Shown here in pieces: positions 34,900 to 42,851 of a DNA stretch of 64,000 nt. Both the position numbers and the translations under genes were made by a program. The notes under the pieces were generated by a model. That model worked only from the letters and a program-made list of their open reading frames with translations, had not been told where the DNA came from and made no database searches. The first letter of the stretch is position 1; the number at the start of each line of letters is the position of its first letter. This DNA comes from Labilibaculum euxinicum (GTDB taxonomy: Bacteria > Bacteroidota > Bacteroidia > Bacteroidales > Marinifilaceae): the NCBI RefSeq assembly GCF_009795715.1, contig NZ_WTCR01000002.1, positions 62,001-126,000 of the forward strand, given 5' to 3'.

Positions 34900-37143
34900 A
34901 TGGTAAATAGATTTTACGTATTAGGGATATGTCTTTGCCTTTTACAGTCTTGTGTATCTTCTTTATCTATTAATGATCAGAAGATTGAGAAACTTTTGTC
35001 GCAGATGACAATTGATGAAAAAATAGGACAAATGTGTCAGATCAATGGCTTTTCCGGACAAATTCCGGATAAGATAAAAGAAGAAATAAAGGCTGGAAAT
35101 GTTGGCTCTATTTTGAACGAAGTTGACGTAAAAACAGTAAATGAAATTCAAAAAACAGCAATTGAAGAAAGTCGGTTGGGTATTCCTTTGCTAATAGGTA
35201 GAGATGTTGTACATGGTTTTAAAACCATATTCCCAATTCCTTTGGGGCAAGCAGCTACCTGGAATCCTGAAATAGTAAAAAAAGGGGCAGGTATTGCAGC
35301 ACAAGAGGCTTCTTTAGCTGGTGTTAACTGGACATTTGCACCCATGATTGATATTGCCAGAGACTCCCGATGGGGGAGAATTGCAGAAAGTTTTGGAGAG
35401 GATCCATACTTGGTTTCAAAAATGGCTGTTGCTTCTACCGAAGGTTTTCAGGGCACCAATGGTTCTCTTTTTTCAAATGGTAAAATAGCCGCTTGCGCAA
35501 AACACTTTGCCGGCTATGGTGCCGCAGAAGGAGGCCGGGATTATAATACAACACTTATTCCTGAAGGAGAATTGCGGGATGTTTATTTTAAATCATTCAA
35601 AGCAGCCAAGGATGCCGGTATCAGAACTTTTATGACAGGATTCAATGATTTGAATGGCGTTCCGGCTTCAGGAAATCAATTCTTGTTTCGTAAGGTTTTA
35701 AGAGAGGAGTGGCAATTTGATGGAATGGTGGTCAGCGACTGGGCGTCAATTCATGAATTGATCAGTCATGGTTTTTCTTCTGATGAAAAAGATGCAGCAA
35801 AAAAAGCTTTGATAGCAGGCGTTGATATGGAAATGGCTTCCACCTGTTACAAAAATCATATTAAGGAACTTTTGGATGAGGGTCTTATAAATATAGATTT
35901 AGTTGATGATGCAGTAAGAAATATACTGCGAATCAAAATTGAACTGGGCTTATTTGAGCACCCATATGTTGATGAAAACAGACAGGGCGAAATTGGAGAA
36001 AAAGACATAGAAAAAGCAGCTCTGGAAGCAGCCGAACAGAGCATCGTTCTTTTGAAGAATAAAAATAAGCTGTTGCCTCTTTCCACAAAAATAAATTCAG
36101 TTGCAGTTATTGGCCCGATGGCTCATGAAAAATACGAGCAATTGGGAACATGGAGCTTCGATGCCGACAGTTTGTTATCAATTACGCCGCTCGAAGGAAT
36201 TAGAAATTTACTGGGAAATGCGAAGGTGAATTTTGCAAAAGGATTAAAATACACAAGAGACAAAAATTCAGATGGTTTCAAACAAGCAATAAAGGCTGCA
36301 AAATCCTCTGATGTTGTTGTTGTATGCGTGGGCGAGGAAGCGATATTATCAGGAGAGGCTCATTGCCGGGCCAGACTTGATCTTCCTGGAATTCAAAAAG
36401 AACTGATACAGGAAATATCGGAAACAGGCAAGCCAGTCGTTCTGATTGTAATGGCAGGAAGAGCATTGAGTATTGGAGATGTATACGAAAATGCAGATGC
36501 AGTGCTGTATGCATGGCATCCGGGAACTATGGGAGGAACAGCATTGGCAAATATTTTGTTTGGAAAAGTATCACCTTCAGGTAAATTGCCTATTACAATG
36601 CCAAAATCGGTTGGACAGATTCCCATGCACTACAATCATAAAAACAGCGGACGACCTGTTGATCCCAATAACTGGCCTTCAATTGATAAAATTCCCGTAA
36701 AGGCCTATCAAACATCATTGGGAAATACTTCTCATTACATGGATGAAGGTTTTGAACCCTTATATCCCTTTGGTTTTGGATTATCATATACTGATTTTGA
36801 ATATTCAGACTTACGGATTGAAACACCGGTGATTGCAAGAACAGAAGAGTTGAAAGTATCCGTTTTGTTAAGCAACAAAGGCGAATGTACTGCCGAAGAA
36901 GTTGTACAGGTTTACATTCGTGATCTGGTTGGAGATGTTACCAGACCGGTAAGAGAACTAAAAGCTTTCGATCGGGTGAAACTGAAGGCAGGAGAAGCCA
37001 AAAGGGTGAGTTTTACAATTCCGGCAAGCGAATTGTCATTTCATAATCAGCAAATGACGAATGTTGTTGAGCCTGGAAAATTTATGCTTTGGATTGGAGG
37101 AAATTCCAATGCCGATTTGGGTGCTGAGTTTGCAGTGAAATAG
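34900..37143 (+). CDS. GH3 beta-glucosidase lipoprotein (BglX-like)
   Basis: The frame opens at 34858, but the ATG at 34900 gives a clean lipoprotein signal (MVNRFYVLGICLCLLQSC). The 747-residue protein has the usual GH3 layout: N-terminal barrel (LIGRDVVHGFKTIFPIPLGQAATWNPE, RIAESFGEDPYLVSKM, KHFAGYGAAEGGRDYN), nucleophile D280 in MVVSDWASIHE, an alpha/beta sandwich (SIVLLKNKNKLLPL, EAILSGEAHCRARLDLPG) and a C-terminal fibronectin-III-like domain (VRELKAFDRVKLKAGEAKRV). It should release glucose from beta-linked oligosaccharides in the periplasm. It is separated from the SusCD operon by a terminator, so it probably has its own promoter. Confidence 0.94.
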   Translation: MVNRFYVLGICLCLLQSCVSSLSINDQKIEKLLSQMTIDEKIGQMCQINGFSGQIPDKIKEEIKAGNVGSILNEVDVKTVNEIQKTAIEESRLGIPLLIGRDVVHGFKTIFPIPLGQAATWNPEIVKKGAGIAAQEASLAGVNWTFAPMIDIARDSRWGRIAESFGEDPYLVSKMAVASTEGFQGTNGSLFSNGKIAACAKHFAGYGAAEGGRDYNTTLIPEGELRDVYFKSFKAAKDAGIRTFMTGFNDLNGVPASGNQFLFRKVLREEWQFDGMVVSDWASIHELISHGFSSDEKDAAKKALIAGVDMEMASTCYKNHIKELLDEGLINIDLVDDAVRNILRIKIELGLFEHPYVDENRQGEIGEKDIEKAALEAAEQSIVLLKNKNKLLPLSTKINSVAVIGPMAHEKYEQLGTWSFDADSLLSITPLEGIRNLLGNAKVNFAKGLKYTRDKNSDGFKQAIKAAKSSDVVVVCVGEEAILSGEAHCRARLDLPGIQKELIQEISETGKPVVLIVMAGRALSIGDVYENADAVLYAWHPGTMGGTALANILFGKVSPSGKLPITMPKSVGQIPMHYNHKNSGRPVDPNNWPSIDKIPVKAYQTSLGNTSHYMDEGFEPLYPFGFGLSYTDFEYSDLRIETPVIARTEELKVSVLLSNKGECTAEEVVQVYIRDLVGDVTRPVRELKAFDRVKLKAGEAKRVSFTIPASELSFHNQQMTNVVEPGKFMLWIGGNSNADLGAEFAVK

Positions 37144-37190
37144 GAACTGTTTTAATTTTTATGGCACAACTATATCCTTGTAATACCAAT

Positions 37191-37494
37191 TTAATTTCAA
37201 AATTTTGCTTAAAATATCAGCTTGTCATGCTCTGACTATATCCAAGCCGTTCTTGTCAGGGTATGACTTGATTCTAAGCACTATTTTATAAGATCAATTT
37301 TGATGTTAATTTGGTATAATTGGCAAGTTTAAAATCAGTTTTAATTTCAAAATCCTGCTTAAAATATCAGCTTGTCATGCTCTGACTATATCCAAGCCGT
37401 TCTTGTCAGGGTATGACTTGATTCTATAAGCACTATTTTATAAGATCAATTTTGATGTTAATTTGGTATAATTGGTAAGTTTAAAATCAGTTTT
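37191..37494 (+). repeat. Two tandem copies of a ~150 bp hairpin-containing repeat
   Basis: Two almost identical units (period 150 bases; the second has a 2-base TA insertion) fill most of the 467-base gap between the GH3 genes. Each contains the hairpin GTCATGCTCTGAC...GTCAGGGTATGAC (37224-37267 and 37374-37417), a 13-bp stem with two G.U wobbles on transcription. A third hairpin of the family is at 40944-40987. Confidence 0.85.
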
Positions 37495-37610
37495 TTCGTG
37501 TCAAATGATTTTTAAATCAATCTTTTATGTTGATTGTTTAAGCCGGATTTTAAATGTGTATAATGATAATTATTTGTACCTTAAACCCTATAATTTGTAA
37601 TTAATAAAAC

Positions 37611-39971
37611 ATGAAAAATTTACTATTGTTTTCCATCCTAATACTATCAAATATGGTATTGAAAGCACAGACTAAAAAATCAGACCTGGATGTCAATGAT
37701 AAAATTGACCAACTGGTTTCTAAATTGACTTTAGAGGAGAAAGCTGCTCTTTGTTCCGGTCGCGATGACTGGAGCACACAGCCGGTCGAACGCCTGAATA
37801 TCCCATGGATTTGGGTGGCAGATGGTCCCCATGGTCTGCGCCGGGCGCCGGCAACCAATAAGGCTGGTTACGGCGATCAGTTGCCGGCTACCTGCTTTCC
37901 AACTGCATCGGCACTTTCTGCAACATGGAATTTAGATATGGTCAATAAAGTTGGACAAGCCATAGGTGAAGAATGCCAGGCGCAAAATGTGAATGTAATT
38001 CTAGGGCCGGGTGTCAACATCAAACGATCAGTTTTGGGCGGAAGAAATTTTGAGTTCTTTTCTGAAGACCCAATTTTATCAGGCGAACTGGGAGCCGCCT
38101 ATATCAACGGAGTTCAAAGCCAGGGCGTGGGAACATCATTAAAACATTATACAGCCAACAATGTCGAAACCATGCGCATGTACAACAACTCCAATATGGA
38201 TAATCGTACCCTGCACGAAATTTACCTCACTCCATTCGAAATAGCGGTTAAAAAGGCACAGCCATGGACAATTATGGCCTGTTACAATCGGGTTCAGGGC
38301 GTTTACGGCACTCAAAGTCCGTATTTGTTAACCGATATGCTTAAAAAGGAATGGGGATTTAAAGGCATTGTTATTTCAGACTGGTTTGCAGTGGTTAACC
38401 GGGTTGAAGCAATGAAAGCAGGCATGCACATCGAAATGCCCAGAGTTAGTGGTGTAAATGATTCTCTTGTAGTGGAAGCAGTTAAAAACGGAGATTTGGA
38501 TATTGCCGTTGTTGATGGATTGGTAAAAGAGATCCTGACAATTGTATTTAAAGCAAAAGCTCTCGAAAAAGAAGGTGCTGAACTCAATGCTGAAAAGCAT
38601 CACGCTTATGCACGGCAGGTTGAATCAGAAGCCATAACACTTTTGAAGAACAAAAATCAGATATTACCTGTAACAAAAGAGAAGTACAAGCGTGTAGCCA
38701 TTATTGGAGAATTTGCCTCAGCTCCCCGTTATCAGGGAAACGGAAGCTCTGAAGTGAAACCTACCCGGCTTGATAAAGCGCTTGACATCATCAAAAAAGA
38801 ATATGGCAAGGACATAAAAATAAGCTATGCGCAAGGCTATAAATTATCTGATGATAATGATACGTCGCTAATAGATGAAGCCAAAAAAGCAGCTGCCGAT
38901 GCCGATATTGCTTTGGTATTTGCAGGTTTACCATTGCAGTACGAATCCGAAGGCATAGACCGAACCCATATTAATATGCCTGTATCTCATAACAAACTAA
39001 TTAGTGAGATTGCGAAAGTTCAGAAAAACACGGTTGCCGTACTTACCAACGGAAGCGCAGTTACCATGCCATGGATAAATGAAGTGGATGGTATTTTGGA
39101 AACCTGGCTGGGCGGACAAGCCGGAGCTGGTGCTGTTGCCGATGTTTTGTTTGGGAAAATAAATCCATCAGGCAAACTGGCCGAAACATTTCCTGTGAAA
39201 TTAGAAGACACTCCTTCATTTTTAAATTTTCCGGGTGAGCAAGGCGAAGTCCTTTACGGAGAGCGCATATTTGTTGGCTATCGTTACTACGATGAAAAGA
39301 AAATTGAACCTCTGTTTCCTTTTGGATTTGGATTGTCTTATACAACTTTTGAATACAGTAATCTTAAACTATCGGCTAAAAAAACGACCGATAAAGAAGG
39401 AGTAAGCGCAACAGTAACAGTTAAAAATACAGGTGATGTAAAAGGGAAAGAAGTTGTGCAATTGTATGTTACCGATAATAAAAGTACACTATTTCGCCCT
39501 AAAAAAGAGTTGAAGAAGTTCGCGAAAATTGACTTAGAGCCGGGAGAAGAAAAAGAAGTGACTTTTAAATTGGAAGCCCGGGATTTCTCCTGCTACGATG
39601 GAAAAAGAGAGATGTGGATTGCTGAAAGCGGCGAATTTACAATTTCTGCAGCATCATCATCACGCGATATCAGATTATCAGAAGTTGTTGCCCTGCAATC
39701 AACGCAACAAGTTCCTTTGGCTTTCGACGAGTACACATTTTTTAGCGAATACTGGAAAAACAAGCAAACCCGGGCATTGCTGATGGAATTAGTTCCAAAT
39801 TGGATCAAAGGCTTCACAGGAGAAGGAAAATCAGGTTATAATGCAGATTTCCCAGGCTTTATGGTCGATCATCCAATGATAAAATATCCTTACATAACCA
39901 ATGGCGAAATATCTCATGCTCAAGTAATGGAATTGGTCGAGAAATGTAAGGGTTTTACTTATAATCCATAA
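37611..39971 (+). CDS. GH3 beta-glucosidase, exported
   Basis: A 786-residue protein with a type I signal peptide (LLFSILILSNMVLKAQ). GH3 features: ADGPHGLRRAP, FPTASALSATWN, NVILGPGVNIKRSVLGGRNFEFFSEDP (partial motif), KHYTANNVETMRM, nucleophile D257 in IVISDWFAV, LLKNKNQILPV, and a C-terminal fibronectin-III domain followed by about 100 extra residues. It belongs to the thermostable BglB-type GH3 group and is more distant from the GH3 next door than two recent duplicates would be. Local codon use in 37740-38500 is somewhat richer in G+C. It probably completes oligosaccharide hydrolysis in the periplasm; beta-1,3 and beta-1,6 preferences may be split between the two GH3s (inference). Confidence 0.94.
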   Translation: MKNLLLFSILILSNMVLKAQTKKSDLDVNDKIDQLVSKLTLEEKAALCSGRDDWSTQPVERLNIPWIWVADGPHGLRRAPATNKAGYGDQLPATCFPTASALSATWNLDMVNKVGQAIGEECQAQNVNVILGPGVNIKRSVLGGRNFEFFSEDPILSGELGAAYINGVQSQGVGTSLKHYTANNVETMRMYNNSNMDNRTLHEIYLTPFEIAVKKAQPWTIMACYNRVQGVYGTQSPYLLTDMLKKEWGFKGIVISDWFAVVNRVEAMKAGMHIEMPRVSGVNDSLVVEAVKNGDLDIAVVDGLVKEILTIVFKAKALEKEGAELNAEKHHAYARQVESEAITLLKNKNQILPVTKEKYKRVAIIGEFASAPRYQGNGSSEVKPTRLDKALDIIKKEYGKDIKISYAQGYKLSDDNDTSLIDEAKKAAADADIALVFAGLPLQYESEGIDRTHINMPVSHNKLISEIAKVQKNTVAVLTNGSAVTMPWINEVDGILETWLGGQAGAGAVADVLFGKINPSGKLAETFPVKLEDTPSFLNFPGEQGEVLYGERIFVGYRYYDEKKIEPLFPFGFGLSYTTFEYSNLKLSAKKTTDKEGVSATVTVKNTGDVKGKEVVQLYVTDNKSTLFRPKKELKKFAKIDLEPGEEKEVTFKLEARDFSCYDGKREMWIAESGEFTISAASSSRDIRLSEVVALQSTQQVPLAFDEYTFFSEYWKNKQTRALLMELVPNWIKGFTGEGKSGYNADFPGFMVDHPMIKYPYITNGEISHAQVMELVEKCKGFTYNP

Positions 39972-40020
39972 TAACGATTACAAATATGTAGACCAGAGGA
40001 ATTTCCACTGGCAGAAACAA

Positions 40021-40116
40021 CGACTTAAATCGTTTTTGCATACCGAAGGAAATAGAAGTAATCCCTTCATTCATTTAGGTAAAGATCATCCCGCAAGGGG
40101 TGGTCTTTTTTTATTT
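40021..40116 (+). terminator. Terminator within a duplicated intergenic sequence (second copy)
   Basis: The hairpin AAAGATCATCCC...GGGGTGGTCTTT with a run of seven T lies at 40081-40112. The 60 bases before it match 21022-21080 closely, including an internal GAAGG/CCTTC pairing. It terminates the second GH3 gene. Confidence 0.8.
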
Positions 40117-40268
40117 CTTCTTGTTTCTTTTGGTAAGCACTTATTGTTTTGTAGTTTCGGGAACCTGAATACAATAAGAGTTGATTAGCGCAACTGCCTC
40201 ACAAGTAACGGGGGGTAGATTAGGAAAATGAAAATTATGAATGAAGTGAAAATTAAATAAAAGACAAT

Positions 40269-40730
40269 ATGACCAATAATGATATATTAAGACGTGTTCG
40301 TTACGTGTTTGACTTTAGTGATCTCAAAATGATTGAACTTTTTAAATTAGCCAATTACGATGTCAGTAAAGCGGATTTGGATGGTTGGTTTAAAAAAGAT
40401 GATGACCCATTATTAGTAGAAATCACAGATAAAGAACTGGCTATTTTCCTCAACGGATTAATCATTGAAAAACGCGGAAAAAGAGAAGGCCCACTACCAG
40501 AGCCAGAAGATCCTTTAAGTAACAATATGATTCTTCGGAAACTAAAAATTGCATTGGACTTGAAATCAGATGACATCTTAGATATGCTCGCCTTAATAGA
40601 TAAAAAAATAAGCAAACATGAGTTGAGTGCTTTTTTCCGTAATCCAGATCATAAACACTATCGAGAATTTTTAGATCAGTACCTAAGATATTTTTTGAAT
40701 GCACTGCAAAAGAAATACAAAAATAAGTAA
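40269..40730 (+). CDS. DUF1456 (YehS-like) protein
   Basis: A 153-residue cytoplasmic protein made of two repeats of the DUF1456 helical unit: MTNNDILRRVRYVFDFSDLKMIELFKLANYDVSKADLDGWF in short form at the N-terminus, and NNMILRKLKIALDLKSDDILDMLAL from about residue 83. Each repeat is followed by a (D/H)ELxxFxR-type helix. The family length is about 150-160, so it is complete. The function is unknown. It stands alone after the glucan locus and before a repeat-rich non-coding stretch, with no partner gene in sight. Confidence 0.85.
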   Translation: MTNNDILRRVRYVFDFSDLKMIELFKLANYDVSKADLDGWFKKDDDPLLVEITDKELAIFLNGLIIEKRGKREGPLPEPEDPLSNNMILRKLKIALDLKSDDILDMLALIDKKISKHELSAFFRNPDHKHYREFLDQYLRYFLNALQKKYKNK

Positions 40731-40795
40731 GGCAAACATTCTATAGGACAGAAGAAATAATTTGAAAAATCACACAAATACAACATCTTATAATT

Positions 40796-41161
40796 TCCCG
40801 TGCTCCTGCAGATTACAAATCTGCAGGTTTCGAGTTGAGGATTTTCAATCCTCTATTTACAGCTTAGGCGATTATAAATCGCCAACTAATTAAATCCAGA
40901 TAACAAATCTGGGCCAGCCGTATCGCCTTAAAATATTTTTCTTGTCATGCTCTGACTATAGAGAAGCTGTAAATGTCAGGGTATGACTAAAGATTACCGC
41001 TGCTGCCCCTGATTTGCAATCAGGAGTTCTGAGCAATAGGATTTACAACCCGAAATAATAATAAAAACTCGTTGATCAGTTCAGTCCAATTACGATATCC
41101 TGACAGCGTATAATACCTGTCAGAGTTTCGTAATTACTTCTCTTTGCAGGTTCAAACCTGT
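40796..41161 (+). repeat. Cluster of at least eight short palindromes
   Basis: In about 360 bases: CTGCAGATT-ACA-AATCTGCAG, GAGGATTTTCAATCCTC, GGCGATTATAAATCGCC, CCAGATAACAAATCTGG, the 13-bp hairpin at 40944-40987, CCTGATTTGCAATCAGG, a two-step hairpin at 41088-41135 (AATTACGA/TCGTAATT outside CTGACAG/CTGTCAG), and CAGGTTCAAACCTG followed by TTTTATTTTA. Several share a GATTnnnAATC core. The array lies in a 1.3-kb gene-free stretch (40731-42041). Confidence 0.75.
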
Positions 41162-41425
41162 TTTATTTTAAGGGAGTCATTTATTTTTCTTCATATAAGT
41201 TGTATCCATTAAATACATATATGTACCGATTATCATAAACTTCTAGTAATGCTACGCATCGATCTGCGAGATCAATTTTGTTGAAATCGAGTTTGAACAG
41301 GGAAATGTGTGAAAATACACCCTTTGTGCAGATCTTATGCAAGATACAAGGTTATGGAATGGGAGAGGAGTTATTTAACCCAAAAACACCCAATTAGTCT
41401 CAACTAGCTGATTGTTTACAATTAG

Positions 41426-41520
41426 TGAACTCGGAGGGATTCTTCCTTGTCGGGAACAAGTTACGAACCCCAACCTATGTTGGCGTAAGGTAGTGCACTA
41501 TCCAGTTATGCTACGCGTCC
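41426..41520 (-). pseudogene. Decayed tRNA-Arg(ACG) copy with T-loop insertion
   Basis: The 5' end (GGACGCGTAGCATAACTGGA then TAGTGCAC) is identical to the intact tRNA-Arg at 46033-46106. The anticodon arm has changed (no CCTCG/CGAGG stem), and about 22 extra bases (TAACTTGTTCCCGACAAGGA plus a few) split the T loop after GTTCG. The T-arm 3' strand and acceptor end (ATCCCTCCGAGTTCA) are kept. It cannot fold as a normal tRNA. An oligo-T follows on the plus strand at 41521. Confidence 0.85.
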
Positions 41521-41904
41521 TTTTTTTCAACCCCAAGAAAAAAACCACGTCACACCAGTTTTCTACTCTCCAAATCCCTCCAAAATCCCATAAAAGAACA
41601 ATTCAGCATCACATCAGCAGCATAAAATCTCAAAACAGAGAGGAGAGGAGCTAATAAGCTCAGGAAAATCCTACTCAAGTGCAATAAAATTAGAGATGAG
41701 TGAGGGGAACACTTCCAAACTGTGGGGAGATTGAACATAAGTGACAGAAAGTCGGAGAAAAGTGCAGGGAAAAGCTAAAAAGCCGGGGGAATCATCAAAA
41801 AGTGACAGAAAGTCATAAAAAATGAATTCCTAAAGTGTGAAATATATCATAAAAAATTTATTGAATAGTTTTTGCTTTTCAGACTTGAGAATAATAATTT
41901 CATT
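41521..41904. other. Gene-free A/G-rich stretch with a 15-base direct repeat
   Basis: No supported gene. AAGTGACAGAAAGTC occurs twice (41739-41753 and 41800-41814, 61 bases apart). The rest is low-complexity purine-rich sequence without a recognisable element. Confidence 0.5.
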
Positions 41905-42041
41905 ATGGCAAATAAAAAAAAGAGCATTTATAAAGTAATGTTATGAAACGTTCATGATTCAATAATTATTAACTCATACTCGGGAATGATTATTTACTCA
42001 TGGAAAGTTCCATCTAACCAAAAATAAAAAAATACAAACAG
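41905..42041 (+). repeat. Dispersed start-codon-abutting repeat, copy R4 with a partial copy before it
   Basis: The full copy is 41943-42041 (ATGAAACGTTCATG...AATGATTATT...AAGTTCCATCTAACCA), ending directly at the ATG of the gene at 42042. It is preceded by the tail of another unit (ATGGCAAATAAAA at 41905). The internal ATG frame stops after four codons, so it is non-coding. This is the most diverged copy; CCATATGG is lost. Confidence 0.75.
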
Positions 42042-42686
42042 ATGAAAGAAAGTTATTTAAAAGAACTGGAAAAAGGACGACTATTGGTTTATGGTATTTC
42101 GGCTGCTGAATCCATTAAGGAATGCATACAGCCAATCTATTCCGAAGAGCGTATCGAATTGGGAAAGTCGCTTTATACAAAAACCAAAACAGCTTTCGAG
42201 CTTCAAAATATCGAAGGTATTGAATCCAGTCAGGCAACTCGGGAATTCAACGGGTTTTACACGATGCTGCGCGATAAGCTGATTCGTATTCGTAAGGTGG
42301 GGCGCTACTTTTTTAAAAATGATCTTGAATTATCAACCCTTTTGCGTTTAAATAAGGAAGTGCCGGCGGCATATCCTGAGTGGAAATCTTTAGCTGATGA
42401 TACTGTAAGTGCAATTATTACACATGAAGCTATTCAGGAAAAACTGACACTGGCTAGTTTAACGCCCGAGGCAATTACAGCATTGCAGGCAGACTTGGTC
42501 AAACTGGATGACTTAAAGCTGAAGGCTGAAAAAGAGGATGGAGAAGCGCAGCAAGCCACCGCTCAAAAACAAGAGTACTATGTCGAATTTATGGCCTATT
42601 GCTCCGATTTGCGTGCCTGTCTCGATTTGTTTTACGAGGGTAGCGAGCGTCAGAAATTAGAAGTTTTGGGCATAGTTGTCAAATAA
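42042..42686 (+). CDS. Hypothetical coiled-coil protein
   Basis: A 214-residue protein that I do not recognise. It has no signal peptide or TM segment, and is predominantly helical and charged, with heptad-like stretches around residues 150-195 (LQADLVKLDDLKLKAEKEDG). Mid-protein it has FYTMLRDKLIRIRKVGRYFF. The start is supported by its position directly after repeat R4, as for other genes with this repeat. A terminator follows at 42707, so it is transcribed alone. It lies between the tRNA-Arg relic and the GH2 gene, within a possible accessory islet. No function is proposed. Confidence 0.7.
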   Translation: MKESYLKELEKGRLLVYGISAAESIKECIQPIYSEERIELGKSLYTKTKTAFELQNIEGIESSQATREFNGFYTMLRDKLIRIRKVGRYFFKNDLELSTLLRLNKEVPAAYPEWKSLADDTVSAIITHEAIQEKLTLASLTPEAITALQADLVKLDDLKLKAEKEDGEAQQATAQKQEYYVEFMAYCSDLRACLDLFYEGSERQKLEVLGIVVK

Positions 42687-42706
42687 TTAGAAGCTTAATA
42701 ATTTTG

Positions 42707-42740
42707 AAATGCCACTTGATAATTCGGGTGGCATTTTTTT
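42707..42740 (+). terminator. Rho-independent terminator
   Basis: The stem AAATGCCAC / GTGGCATTT is followed by T7, directly after the hypothetical gene at 42042. It could act in both directions because the minus-strand GH2 gene ends at 42852. Confidence 0.85.
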
Positions 42741-42851
42741 AAACTTTAAACAAATTACTTAATTTACAAATACTCAGTTTTTTTGTGTGGATATATATTA
42801 ATTGTAAGGCCACCTGTAACCTCTATTTTTTGCGGTTAAACTAACCTGAAA

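Noticed and set aside
37191-37494. CRISPR array in the repeated region between GH3 genes
   Set aside because: Only two units of about 150 bases, without short regular repeats and unique spacers, and no cas genes are in the window.
41412-41654. 80-codon frame over the tRNA-Arg relic
   Set aside because: It reads through a tRNA pseudogene and low-complexity DNA in a gene-free region.
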